In this document: in pieces, positions 8,430 to 18,581 of the stretch
How the letters are laid out: each line of letters begins with the position of its first letter
Position numbering within the stretch: position 1 is the first letter of the stretch
Assembly: GCF_002813775.1 (NCBI RefSeq)
Contig: NZ_CP020370.1
Location: 4,737,501 to 4,801,500 of the forward strand
Source of the DNA: Candidatus Thiodictyon syntrophicum
GTDB taxonomy: Bacteria > Pseudomonadota > Gammaproteobacteria > Chromatiales > Chromatiaceae
Length of the DNA stretch: 64,000 bases
Reading direction: 5' to 3'
Notes under the pieces: generated by a model
What the model saw: the letters and a program-made list of their open reading frames with translations, nothing else
What the model was told of the DNA's origin: nothing
The model's database searches: none
Translations under genes and position numbers: made by a program

Positions 8430-10064
8430 ATGACCCACATGCTGGAAGAACGCCACGACCCCGAGCCCCTGGAGCGCCGCCCCGAGGCGCGCACCTTCAA
8501 GGTCGAGGACCTGCTGGCCGAACTGCGCCTCGGACGGGTACGCATTCCACCCTTTCAGCGTGGCATCAGATGGAAGTGGCAGGATGCCGCCAAGTTCTTC
8601 GATAGCCTCTACCGCGGTTATCCGGTCGGTACCCTGTTATTCTGGGAGACTGGCGCGGAGCCGGCGGACGTGCATTTCGGCTCGGTCCACATCAGCGCGC
8701 AGGCACGCACCGACGCACTCTGGGTCGTGGATGGTCAACAGCGGCTCGTCTCGCTCGCCCGGGTGATGCTGGCGCCGGAGCCCAACCTGGATGACTTTGC
8801 ACTCTATTTCGATCTCGATCAGCGCAGCTTTGTTCGACCGCCGGAAGACCTTACCGAGGACCCCTCCCGCTGGCTGCCCATGACCGAGGTCTTGGATTCG
8901 GAACGGCTGATGCAGTGGGCCTTCGAGCATGTCACGAACAACTCGGTGCGACGCGAGCGGGCCTTCACCCTGGGCCGGCGTATCCGGGATTACGAAATCC
9001 CCGCCTATCTGGTCCGCACCACCAGGGAAGAGACCTTGCGCGAGGTCTTCGGGCGTACCAATTCGAGCGGCGTGAGCCTGAGTCAGACGGAGGTCTTCGA
9101 CGCACTGCACAGTGCGCGCGGGCCGGTGCGACCGGCGACACTCGGCCAGATCGTTTCCGCTCTGGAGGCACTCGATTTCGGCCGGGTCGAGGAGAAGTTG
9201 CTTTACCGGCTGCTGCGGACCTTACGGGGATTGGATGTGATCGAGCGGGCGGACGACGGGCCGCGGCACCTGTCCGAGGCCGAAGCCCTGGCCGCCTATC
9301 GCGAAACGGCTGAAACGGCCGAGCGGGTCATCCAGTTCTTCAGGGCCGACGCCGGCATCCCCCGCTATGAACTGCTGCCTTACAAGAAACCCTTCGTGCT
9401 GCTCGGGAAATTCTTCAAGCACTATCCCAACCCCCGGCCGCGCTCGCGCGACCTGCTGGCACGCTGGGTCTGGCGCGGGGCCCTCAACGGCGCACACCGG
9501 GGCGACACGGTCTCCACGCGGGCAAGCCTCGAGCGCATCGTCTCAGGCAGCGAAGACACGTCCGTCCAGCGGCTATTGGAGTTGGTGAAGGCACGCCCAA
9601 GGGCCTTGCCGGACGCGGCCGACCCCTTCAATTTCCGACACGCCACCAGTAAGTTGCAGGCCTTGGCCTTGCTGGATTTGAAGCCCCGCGACCTGGAAAG
9701 CGGGGCACCGATCGGCCTGGACCTGCTCGCCGGACCGCAAGAACAGGTCTTATCGATGCCCGCGATCACCGAGCGCGACTCGGGGGCACTGGCGAAGTCC
9801 GTCGCGAACCGGCTGCTTCACCCTAAAGGTCCCGGGCTGCGGCGACTCCTGGTCGAGGTGGTCGACCCTGTCATCCTGGCCTCCCACGGCATCTCCGAGG
9901 ATGCCATCGAGGCCCTGCGCCGCGACGATATAGACGGCTTTTTCGCGGCACGGGCGCGGGTCCTGCGCAACCATTTCGACCGCTTCTTCGCCCGCCACGC
10001 CCGCTGGAACGAGCCGGACCGCCCGTCGCTCGCGGCCTTGATGGTCGATGACGAGGAGGTCTAA
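8430..10064 (+). CDS. DUF262 protein (GmrS-like, no nuclease domain)
   Basis: 544 residues. RIPPFQRGIRWKW near residue 40, LYRGYPVGTLLFW, and VVDGQQRLVSLAR with DGQQR at 101-105 define DUF262. A helical region with GRTNSSGVSLSQTEVFDAL follows (the FxxxNxxGxxL motif of the family). The C-terminal half is helical and lacks the DUF1524/HNH His and Asn motifs seen in the gene at 3183. It is coupled to a HipA-like kinase gene starting two bases after its stop, with the ribosome site AGGAGGT inside its last codons. I infer an NTP-responsive regulator for the kinase rather than a stand-alone nuclease. Confidence 0.8.
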   Translation: MTHMLEERHDPEPLERRPEARTFKVEDLLAELRLGRVRIPPFQRGIRWKWQDAAKFFDSLYRGYPVGTLLFWETGAEPADVHFGSVHISAQARTDALWVVDGQQRLVSLARVMLAPEPNLDDFALYFDLDQRSFVRPPEDLTEDPSRWLPMTEVLDSERLMQWAFEHVTNNSVRRERAFTLGRRIRDYEIPAYLVRTTREETLREVFGRTNSSGVSLSQTEVFDALHSARGPVRPATLGQIVSALEALDFGRVEEKLLYRLLRTLRGLDVIERADDGPRHLSEAEALAAYRETAETAERVIQFFRADAGIPRYELLPYKKPFVLLGKFFKHYPNPRPRSRDLLARWVWRGALNGAHRGDTVSTRASLERIVSGSEDTSVQRLLELVKARPRALPDAADPFNFRHATSKLQALALLDLKPRDLESGAPIGLDLLAGPQEQVLSMPAITERDSGALAKSVANRLLHPKGPGLRRLLVEVVDPVILASHGISEDAIEALRRDDIDGFFAARARVLRNHFDRFFARHARWNEPDRPSLAALMVDDEEV

Positions 10065-10065
10065 A

Positions 10066-11283
10066 GTGGCTGCATCGCTGCGCGTGCTGCTGAACGCCCT
10101 GCCGGTCGGCACCCTGAGTCAGGATCGCAACGACGGCTGCGAATTCCGGCTGCTCGAATCCTACAAACAGGCTTACCCGAGGCCAGTGCTGGGCCAGGCG
10201 TTCCTCGATGACCTGGAGCAGGTCCAGCGCACCCGCTCGCGGGTCCCTTCCTGGTTCTCCAACCTACTGCCGGAAGGACCCTTGCGCGAGTTGGTGGCTC
10301 AACGCGCCGGCGTCGTTCCATCGCGTGAGTTCTTCCTCTTGCGGCATCTGGGCGAGGACCTGCCGGGCGCAATACGGATCGTCGCTGATCCGTCAGAGGG
10401 AGAGTCCGAGGAGACGCAGGCGCCTGGAGAGAAACCGAGCGGGCAGGACAGCGACTCCTGGCATTTTTCGCTGGCGGGGGTGCAGCTGAAATTTTCCGCT
10501 CGCCGGGGCGAACGCGGACTCACCATCCCGGTCAGCGGACGGGGCGGAGACTGGATCGTCAAGCTCCCGGACTCCCGCTATCCCCGGGTACCGGAGAACG
10601 AATACGCGACCATGCGCTGGGCCGAGGCGAGCGGAATCCAGATTCCCGAGCTGGCGCTGGTCGATGTAGCAGATATCGCGGGTTTGCCGGACTCCATCGG
10701 ACGGTTTCACGAGCGTCGAGCGCTGGCGGTTCGGCGTTTCGATCGCCGCGCCGACGGCGGTCGCATCCATATGGAGGACTTTGCCCAGATACTGGGTCTA
10801 TATCCCGACGAGAAATACCGAAAATTCAACTATGAGACCCTGGCAAAGGTGATCTGGTCGCTGGTCGGAGATGAAGGGCTGGAGCAATACGTGTTGCGAC
10901 TTGTCTTCATGGTCGTCTCGGGTAACGGCGATGCCCATCACAAGAATTGGAGCCTGCTTTACCCGGACGGTATTCGGGCAATTCTTTCCCCTGCCTATGA
11001 TCAGGTCGCGACTATCCCCTATAAGGCCAACGACACCCTGGCGCTCAATCTCGCGACCTCCAAACGCTGGGAGGCGGTGAACCTGGAGTCGTTCCGGCGC
11101 ATGGCGCGCCGAATCGGGGCCGACGAGTCACAGATGGTGCAGCGCGTTCAGGCAGCAGTCGACGCCATCATCAATGTCTGGAACCAGTCAGGCACGCAGT
11201 TCGGCTATGATCGCGAAACACGCGAGGTCCTTGCCATGCATATGACGAGAATCCCCCTGGTGAAAGGAATCGCAGGGTCCTAA
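10066..11283 (+). CDS. HipA-like serine/threonine kinase toxin
   Basis: 405 residues from GTG 10066, chosen because AGGAGGT at 10054-10060 is well placed; an in-frame ATG at 10048 overlaps the previous gene. The N-terminal HipA N1 domain (LRVLLNALPVGTL, WFSNLLPEGPLRE) is followed by LAGVQLKFSA (P-loop-like segment) and the kinase C-lobe: GNGDAHHKN with catalytic Asp289 and LSPAYDQV with metal-binding Asp312, equivalent to Asp309 and Asp332 of E. coli HipA. HipA kinases inactivate GltX or related targets and cause persistence. No HipB antitoxin gene is adjacent; the coupled upstream partner is a DUF262 protein. Confidence 0.85.
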   Translation: MAASLRVLLNALPVGTLSQDRNDGCEFRLLESYKQAYPRPVLGQAFLDDLEQVQRTRSRVPSWFSNLLPEGPLRELVAQRAGVVPSREFFLLRHLGEDLPGAIRIVADPSEGESEETQAPGEKPSGQDSDSWHFSLAGVQLKFSARRGERGLTIPVSGRGGDWIVKLPDSRYPRVPENEYATMRWAEASGIQIPELALVDVADIAGLPDSIGRFHERRALAVRRFDRRADGGRIHMEDFAQILGLYPDEKYRKFNYETLAKVIWSLVGDEGLEQYVLRLVFMVVSGNGDAHHKNWSLLYPDGIRAILSPAYDQVATIPYKANDTLALNLATSKRWEAVNLESFRRMARRIGADESQMVQRVQAAVDAIINVWNQSGTQFGYDRETREVLAMHMTRIPLVKGIAGS

Positions 11284-11438
11284 TACGATCAGCGTCCTGG
11301 AATAGGTGCCAAGCCCCCAAGCCAGTTTGCGGACCATCAGGGCCTCGGCGCCGCCCCTCCAACGGAATCTGGCCCGAGCCAAGCCGGCCGCGCGTCCAGG
11401 CCCTATAATTGCCGTACCGCTCCCACCAGGAACCTGCC

Positions 11439-11877
11439 ATGTCCCTGAAGCCAAAGCCCCACCTCCAGTTCGCCGACTGGCTGGCCGCCGAGCGCGCCGC
11501 GGATCAGGGCCGTACCGAGTATCTGGACGGCGAGGTGTTCGCCATGGCGGGCGGCACCGAGGCCCATAATCTGATTGCCGGTAACGTCTTCGGAGGCCTT
11601 CGACCGCGGCGACAAATTCGCCTACTACCGGACGCTCCCAAGTCTGCGCGCCTGTCTGCTACTGTCCCAGCAGCGGGTCAGCGCCGAACTCTTTCTGCGC
11701 CAACCGGGCGGCGACTGGTTGCTGTCGACCTACACCGACGGGCGCGACCAGATACCGCTGGTCGCCCTCGACGCCGCACTCCCCCTTGACGAGGTCTACG
11801 CTAAGGTCGAGTTTGCTCCCGGCACCGAAACGCCGGAGCATCCGCCCCCGGCCCGAACCCAGCCGCGCCCCGACTGA
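11439..11877 (+). pseudogene. broken Uma2 family (DUF820) endonuclease
   Basis: ATG 11439 opens MSLKPKPHLQFADWLAAER, with the family's TEYLDGEVFAMAGGTEAHN and the start of NVFGGLR. About 50 codons in, the frame shifts and the family's middle (including the central catalytic PD-(D/E)XK strand) is missing. The other frame then gives SSEAFDRGDKFAYYRTLPS and ACLLLSQQRVSAELFLRQ through to the end of a normal Uma2 C-terminus at 11877. So an internal deletion with frame change has destroyed the gene. A consensus TATAAT at 11404-11409 may be the old promoter's -10. Confidence 0.85.
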
Positions 11878-11931
11878 ACTGCCCCACGGCAGCGGTCCCG
11901 GACACCCCTCGAATCTCCTGGAGACCAGGAT

Positions 11932-13641
11932 ATGAACCCAGAGAAACCACTGCCCAAGTCGCCGACCGGCATCCAAGGCCTCGATGAAATCACCGGCGGC
12001 GGCCTGCCCACCGGTCGGCCGACGCTGGTCTGCGGCGACGCCGGTTGCGGCAAGACGCTGCTGGCCATGGAATTCCTGGTGCGCGGCGCGACCAGGTTCG
12101 ACGAGCCGGGCGTCTTCATGGCCTTTGAGGAGACCGGCGCCGAACTGGCGCAGAACGTCGCCTCGCTGGGGTTCGACCTGGACGCGCTGATCGCCGCGGG
12201 CCGCCTGGTCGTGGACTATGTCTACATCGAACGCAGCGAGATCGAGGAGACCGGTGAATTCGATCTGGAGGGGCTGTTTGTGCGGCTCGGCTACGCGATC
12301 GATTCGATCGGGGCGCGGCGCGTGGTGCTGGATACGGTCGAAACCCTGTTCGCCGGGCTGCCCAATCCGCTCATCCTGCGCGCCGAACTGCGCCGGCTCT
12401 TTCGCTGGCTGAAAGAGCGCGGCGTGACCGCCATCATTACCGGGGAGCGCGGCGCGGGTTCGCTGACCCGCCAGGGCCTGGAAGAATACGTTTCAGACTG
12501 TGTCATCATGCTCGACCACCGCGTGAAGGACCTGATCAGCACCCGGCGCCTGCGCGTGGTCAAGTACCGCGGTTCGACCCACGGCACCAACGAATACCCC
12601 TTCGTCATCGACTCCGACGGCATTGCGGTACTGCCGATCACCTCGCTTGGCTTGGGGCATAGCGCCTCCACCGAGCGGGTCTCGTCCGGCATCCCCCGCC
12701 TCGACGCCATGCTGGCGGGTGCCGGCTTCTACCGCGGCAGCAGCATCCTGGTCTCGGGGACCGCCGGGACGGGCAAGACCAGTCTGGCCGGTCACTTTGC
12801 CGCCGCCGCCTGCGGCCGGGGTGAGCGCGTACTCTTTTTTGCATTCGAGGAGTCCCCCAGCCAGATCATGCGCAATCTCGGCTCGGTGGGGATCGACCTG
12901 GCGCCCTGGGTCGATGAAGGTCTGCTCCAGTTCCAGGCCGCCCGCCCCACGGTCGCGGGCCTGGAGATTCACCTGACCACCATGCACAAGGCGATCCTCG
13001 AGTTCCGGCCGCGCATCGTGATCATCGACCCCTTGAACAGCTTCATCAGCGGGGGCAATGAGATCGAGGTCAAGGCGATGTTGCTGCGCCTGCTGGATTT
13101 CCTCAAAATGAGCCAGATCACCGGATTCTTCACCAATCTCACCGCGGGCGGCAGCGCGCTGGATCACACCGATGCTGCCATCTCCTCCCTGATCGACTCT
13201 TGGCTCGTGCTCCTGGCCATCGAGTCGGGCGGTGAACGCAATCGCGCATTCAGCATACTCAAGTCACGCGGTATGGCACACTCCAATCAGACCCGCGAGT
13301 TCCTGCTGACCGCGCAGGGGGTGGAGTTGCGCGATGTCTATGTGGGTCCGGGCGGGGTCCTGACCGGCTCGGCGCGACTGACCCAGGAGGCGCAGGACAC
13401 CGCCGCACAGTTGGCCCGTCGGCACGAGATCGAGCGCGGCCAACGTGAACTGGAACAACGGCGCGCGACCCTGGAGGCACAGATCGCCGCCTTGCGCACC
13501 GAGTTTGCGATCCAGGAGGCCGATACCCTGGCCCTGATCGAACGCCACCGGGCGCAGGAGGCGCAATTGGAAAGGGAGCGGGCGGACATGGCGGCAAGCC
13601 GCAAGGCCGACGCGCCGGGTACCGACGGGGGGCAACCATGA
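11932..13641 (+). CDS. kaiC: KaiC circadian-type double-RecA ATPase/kinase
   Basis: 569 residues with two KaiC lobes. CI has Walker A GDAGCGKT (35-42) and catalytic Glu66-Glu67; CII has GTAGTGKT (276-283) and Glu306-Glu307. By position the cyanobacterial autophosphorylation pair Ser431/Thr432 corresponds to Ser418-Ser419 here (AAISSLID), with Thr413 matching Thr426. The last ~85 residues form a charged, Glu/Arg/Gln-rich coiled coil absent from the S. elongatus protein. First gene of a kaiC-kaiB-kaiB-GGDEF/EAL operon; its stop overlaps the next ATG. No kaiA is seen, as usual outside cyanobacteria. Likely a timer or stress-response KaiC2/KaiC3-type rather than a proven clock. Confidence 0.97.
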   Translation: MNPEKPLPKSPTGIQGLDEITGGGLPTGRPTLVCGDAGCGKTLLAMEFLVRGATRFDEPGVFMAFEETGAELAQNVASLGFDLDALIAAGRLVVDYVYIERSEIEETGEFDLEGLFVRLGYAIDSIGARRVVLDTVETLFAGLPNPLILRAELRRLFRWLKERGVTAIITGERGAGSLTRQGLEEYVSDCVIMLDHRVKDLISTRRLRVVKYRGSTHGTNEYPFVIDSDGIAVLPITSLGLGHSASTERVSSGIPRLDAMLAGAGFYRGSSILVSGTAGTGKTSLAGHFAAAACGRGERVLFFAFEESPSQIMRNLGSVGIDLAPWVDEGLLQFQAARPTVAGLEIHLTTMHKAILEFRPRIVIIDPLNSFISGGNEIEVKAMLLRLLDFLKMSQITGFFTNLTAGGSALDHTDAAISSLIDSWLVLLAIESGGERNRAFSILKSRGMAHSNQTREFLLTAQGVELRDVYVGPGGVLTGSARLTQEAQDTAAQLARRHEIERGQRELEQRRATLEAQIAALRTEFAIQEADTLALIERHRAQEAQLERERADMAASRKADAPGTDGGQP

Positions 13642-13964
13642 ACACGCCACCGACCGGGCCCCAGACCCCGGACCAGGACACACCCGACATCTGGACCCTG
13701 CGGCTCTATGTCGCCGGGCAGACCCCGAAGTCCATCACCGCCTTCGGCAACCTCAAGCGCATCTGTGAGGAGCACCTGCAAGGGCGCTACCAAATCGAGG
13801 TGATCGACCTGCTGGAACACCCCCAACTGGCGCGCGGCGACCAGATCCTGGCGATCCCGACCCTGGTGCGCAGGCTCCCCGAGCCGGTCCGCAAGATCAT
13901 CGGCGACCTGTCCAATACCGAGCGGGTCCTGATCGGGCTGGACCTGTTGCCGCGTGTACCCTAA
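13638..13964 (+). CDS. kaiB: KaiB-like protein 1
   Basis: 108 residues, thioredoxin-like KaiB fold: [13 protein letters not shown] at the first strand and helix, [20 protein letters not shown], then [19 protein letters not shown] and [13 protein letters not shown], all hallmark segments. KaiB binds the phosphorylated KaiC ring and reverses its activity. It overlaps kaiC by four bases (ATGA), indicating translational coupling. The ~18-residue N-terminal extension is Pro/Thr-rich and probably disordered. Confidence 0.96.
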   Translation: MNTPPTGPQTPDQDTPDIWTLRLYVAGQTPKSITAFGNLKRICEEHLQGRYQIEVIDLLEHPQLARGDQILAIPTLVRRLPEPVRKIIGDLSNTERVLIGLDLLPRVP

Positions 13965-13977
13965 AGGAGTACGACCG

Positions 13978-14319
13978 ATGTCAACTGAAAGCGTGCCCGA
14001 TTGGCCCCCGGCGTTGGCGGGCAGCGCCGCCGGTGCGCCGGATGAGACCTATCTCCTGCGCCTCTATGTGACCGGCGTGACCCCGAACTCGGTCCGTTCG
14101 ATCGCCAACATCAAGCGGATCTGCGAGGAGCACCTGCAGGGGCGCTACCAACTGGAGGTGATCGACATCTACCAGCAACCGGAACTCGCGGCGCACGAGC
14201 AGGTCATCGCCGCACCGACCCTGATCAAAGAACTCCCGCTCCCCTTGCGGCGGATCATCGGCGACCTGTCGAACACCGAGCGGGTCCTGGTCGGGCTGAA
14301 CCTGCGCCGGAGGGACTAA
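13978..14319 (+). CDS. kaiB: KaiB-like protein 2
   Basis: 113 residues starting at ATG 13978 behind AAAGGAG (13963-13969 region). It is clearly paralogous to the preceding gene ([47 protein letters not shown]), so the pair arose by tandem duplication and diverged mainly at the N-terminus and after residue 60. Two kaiB copies behind one kaiC suggest hetero-oligomers or separate interaction partners. One base separates neither stop nor start from the GGDEF/EAL gene, so all four genes are probably one transcript. Confidence 0.96.
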   Translation: MSTESVPDWPPALAGSAAGAPDETYLLRLYVTGVTPNSVRSIANIKRICEEHLQGRYQLEVIDIYQQPELAAHEQVIAAPTLIKELPLPLRRIIGDLSNTERVLVGLNLRRRD

Positions 14320-16506
14320 GTGGAGCAATCCGATCGCGATGACACACTGGCCGCCGAGAACCGGGACCTGCGCGCCCGCCTGAGCGAGGCCGAGGAGACG
14401 CTGCGCGCCATCCGCAATGGTGAGGTGGATGCGCTGGTGGTCGCGGGGCCCGGGGGCGATCAGGTCTTCACCCTGCGCGGCGCCGACTATGCCTACCGGG
14501 TACTGGTCGAGGAGATGAGCGAAGGGGCGCTCATCCTGACGGCGCAGGGGGTCATCTTCTATGCCAATCGGCGCCTGGCGCAGATGCTGAAGGTCCCGCT
14601 GCAACAGGTGATCGGGGCGAGCTTCGAGCGCTGGGTCACCGCGGTCGACCAGGCCCTGTTCCGCGCCCTGATGAACCGCGCGAGCCCGCAGACGCATCAG
14701 CGCATGGAGCTCACCCTGCGCGCCGATGACGGAACCGGCGTGCCTTGCTATTTGTCGGTCAGTTCGCTGCAACTCGGCGAGGTCGTAGGGTCTTTTTGCC
14801 TGGTGGCCACCGACCTGACCGAACAGAAGCGCAGTGAGGCCATCGTCGCCGCGGAGAAACTGGCGCGCCTGATCCTGGATCAGACCGCCGAGGCGATCGT
14901 GGTGTGCGACAACGACGCCCGGATCATGCGCGCCAGCGAGGTGGCCCACACCCTCTGCGGGGAAAACCCGCTCGAGCAGCCGTTCGAGCGCGTCTTTCCA
15001 TTGCAGGAGGCCAATGGCGCGCCTTTCTCTCTCGCCCGGTTCCGCAACACCGGCCACCGGCGCCGGATCGAGACCAGGCTAGAGCGTCAGGGGGCGGTCT
15101 TCTACCTGCTGGTGAGCGTCGGCCCGCTAGTGGGTTCGCAGGGGGAGCGCCTGGGCAGTGTCGTCATCCTGACCGACATCACCCAGCGCAAGGCGGCGGA
15201 GGAACAGATCGAGCAACTCGCCTTCTATGACCCGCTGACCCGGCTGCCCAATCGACGCCTCTTGCGCGACCGGCTCCATCAGGCGGTCGCGACCTGTACC
15301 CGCACTCGGCGGCAGGGGGCGCTGCTCTTCATCGACCTGGACGATTTCAAGACGCTGAACGACACCCTGGGACACGACATCGGCGATCTGCTGCTCCAAC
15401 AGGTGGCCCAGCGCCTGATCGACTCGGTGCGTATGCGCGACACCGTGGCCCGCCTGGGGGGCGATGAATTCGTGGTGATGCTGGAGGACCTAGGCACCCA
15501 GCCACAGGAGGCCGCCGCCCAGGTGCAGGTCGTGGGGGCCAAGGTCCTGACCGCACTGACCCAGCCGTATGAACTCGCCGGTCACCACTGCCACAGCACC
15601 CCGAGCATTGGCGCCACCCTGATCGGCGAGTACCCAGTGAGCGTGGACGAACTGCTGAAACGGGCGGATCTCGCCATGTATCAGGCGAAGGCGGCGGGCC
15701 GCAATACGCTGCGTTTCTTCGATCCGGAGATGCAGGCCGCCCTGGAGGCGCGCACCGCGTTGGAGTCGGAACTGCGCGAAGCACTGCGGGAGGGGCAGTT
15801 TCTGCTCTGGTACCAGGCGCAGGTGGACAGTGAGGGCCGCCTGACCGGGGCCGAGGCCCTGGTGCGCTGGCTGCATCCCCGGCGGGGACTGGTCGCGCCC
15901 GCGCGGTTCATCCCGCTGGCCGAGGAGACCGGGCTGATCCTGCCGCTGGGTCGCTGGGTGTTGGAAACGGCCTGTTCCCAACTGGCGCGCTGGGCGCAAC
16001 GGCCGCAGACCGCCGGGCTGACCCTGGCGGTAAACGTCAGCGCCCGCGAGTTCCGCCACCCGGGATTCGTGGCGCAGGTCGAGGCCGTCCTCGAGGTGTC
16101 CGGTGCCGACCCGCACCGGCTCAAACTGGAACTCACCGAGAGCCTGCTGCTGGAGGACATCGCCGACACCATCGCCAAGATGACCGCGCTCAAGGCCCTG
16201 GGGGTGGGCTTTTCACTCGATGACTTCGGCACTGGCTATTCCTCCTTGAGCTATCTCAAGCGCCTGCCCCTGGATCAGTTGAAGATCGATCAGTCCTTCG
16301 TCCGCGACGTGCTGACAGACCCCAACGATGCAGCGATTGCCCGTACCATCGTGGCCTTGGCCCACAGTCTCGGGCTCGCCGTCATCGCCGAGGGGGTGGA
16401 GACCGAGGGGCAGCGGGCCTTCCTGCTCGAGAGCGGCTGCCGTGCCTTCCAGGGCTATCTGTTTGGTCGGCCAGGGCCGGTGGAGGGGTTGTGGCAATGC
16501 TGCTGA
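14320..16506 (+). CDS. PAS-PAS-GGDEF-EAL c-di-GMP cyclase/phosphodiesterase
   Basis: 728 residues from GTG 14320, which abuts the kaiB stop and follows GGAGG. A short N-terminal coiled coil leads into two PAS-like domains (about 50-165 and 185-300). The GGDEF domain has intact GGDEF at 380-384 and an RxxD product-inhibition site (Arg371-Asp374). The EAL domain is also intact: EAL at 512-514, NVSAREF, ELTES, DDFGTGYSSL and AEGVET. Both activities are therefore possible. No membrane segment. Its position as last gene of the kai operon suggests that KaiC state and c-di-GMP signalling are linked. Confidence 0.93.
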   Translation: MEQSDRDDTLAAENRDLRARLSEAEETLRAIRNGEVDALVVAGPGGDQVFTLRGADYAYRVLVEEMSEGALILTAQGVIFYANRRLAQMLKVPLQQVIGASFERWVTAVDQALFRALMNRASPQTHQRMELTLRADDGTGVPCYLSVSSLQLGEVVGSFCLVATDLTEQKRSEAIVAAEKLARLILDQTAEAIVVCDNDARIMRASEVAHTLCGENPLEQPFERVFPLQEANGAPFSLARFRNTGHRRRIETRLERQGAVFYLLVSVGPLVGSQGERLGSVVILTDITQRKAAEEQIEQLAFYDPLTRLPNRRLLRDRLHQAVATCTRTRRQGALLFIDLDDFKTLNDTLGHDIGDLLLQQVAQRLIDSVRMRDTVARLGGDEFVVMLEDLGTQPQEAAAQVQVVGAKVLTALTQPYELAGHHCHSTPSIGATLIGEYPVSVDELLKRADLAMYQAKAAGRNTLRFFDPEMQAALEARTALESELREALREGQFLLWYQAQVDSEGRLTGAEALVRWLHPRRGLVAPARFIPLAEETGLILPLGRWVLETACSQLARWAQRPQTAGLTLAVNVSAREFRHPGFVAQVEAVLEVSGADPHRLKLELTESLLLEDIADTIAKMTALKALGVGFSLDDFGTGYSSLSYLKRLPLDQLKIDQSFVRDVLTDPNDAAIARTIVALAHSLGLAVIAEGVETEGQRAFLLESGCRAFQGYLFGRPGPVEGLWQCC

Positions 16507-16562
16507 ATCAACCATTTATCGGCCACGGGTGGGCTTCTCGTCCCCCCGTACCGCGACACTGC

Positions 16563-16685
16563 CATTAAGTTAAGGCGTACTCGCTGACCGCGTCGGCTCT
16601 GCCTGGAGTCCAAGGCTTCAGCCTTGGCGCGCTCCACGGCTGAAGCCTTGGACTCCAGGCGTTTGGGCTGCGGCGCTTAACTTAA
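16563..16685. repeat. nested palindromic repeat (GGAGTCCAAGGCTTCAGCC family)
   Basis: Two 23-base arms, GCCTGGAGTCCAAGGCTTCAG(CC) at 16601-16623 and its exact complement at 16638-16660, can form a hairpin. They are flanked by a weaker outer pair, AAGTTAAGGCG near 16567 and CGCTTAACTT near 16676. Related copies lie at 37309-37336, 46075-46134 and 47787-47810. The stretch 16507-16968 contains no gene. Confidence 0.85.
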
Positions 16686-16714
16686 CTGCAGTGACGCGCC
16701 GCGACCCTGCGGGT

Positions 16715-16830
16715 ATTCCCGTAGGATAGGCAGAGCGAGAGCGATGCCCATCGTTTGCGCTTGGTCCGCACAGCGCTTGGTCCGCACAGCGCCTGATCCG
16801 CACAGCGGACCCTACGGTGGTCCGGCCTCG
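16715..16830. repeat. intergenic repeats (TAGGATRGGCAGAGC and TCCGCTGTGCGGACC families)
   Basis: 16721-16755 resembles the element at 34029-34064 (CCGTAGGAT.GGCAGAGCG.AGCGATGCCCATC). It is followed by three iterations of TCCGCACAGCG between 16767 and 16806, ending in GCGGACCCTACGG, part of a family also seen at 36390-36448, 46303-46325, 51074-51094 and 51146-51166. Upstream of the V-ATPase B gene; no promoter could be assigned with confidence. Confidence 0.7.
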
Positions 16831-16968
16831 CCGCCTCGGACTGGGGACAGGGATCGAGGTCCTGCGCAAGTCCGAACCACGGCGTATCCTAGTCAGTCGG
16901 GGCGCGCCGGCGCGGCACCCCCGGGGACGGCGCGGCGGTGAGATTGAATCCCAAGGGGTTGAGGCAGC

Positions 16969-18348
<1,380 letters not shown>

Positions 18349-18396
18349 GAACGGTTCACTAATCAGCTAAACAAGCGCATTAGGGATGCCTGTCGC

Positions 18397-18446
18397 GTCG
18401 TTGTCGTTGTCGTTGTCGTTGTTTAGCCTATTTCTGACTCGTTTCC
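18397..18446. repeat. GTTGTC array, shortened copy
   Basis: Four GTTGTC-type units (18397-18424) join directly to GTTTAGCCTATTTCTGACTCG, the right-hand end of the longer elements at 19761, 22753 and 28141. The central part of the element is missing, so this is a deletion derivative. Confidence 0.8.
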
Positions 18447-18480
18447 TTAGCGCCCCGTGCCGCTTGCCCCGGCGGGCATC

Positions 18481-18569
18481 TCAAGCCCCGCAGGGGCGCG
18501 ACATACCAGCCCAGGGCAACGCCCTGGGGTAACGCCAGCCCACCCATCAGCCCTGAAAGGGCGTGACAT
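18481..18569. repeat. GCCCTGAAAGGGCGTGACAT-type composite repeat
   Basis: Contains CCCCGCAGGGGCGCGACATA, CCAGCCCAGGGCAACGCCCT and GCCCTGAAAGGGCGTGACAT, each internally palindromic. The same order and motifs recur in two opposed copies at 33317-33508. It ends 12 bases before the DUF29 start codon and may influence its leader. Confidence 0.85.
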
Positions 18570-18581
18570 TTGGTGTCGACC

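Noticed and set aside
16507-16968. Possible small RNA or promoter before the V-ATPase B gene
   Set aside because: Only palindromic repeats are visible; no convincing -35/-10 pair or terminator could be assigned.
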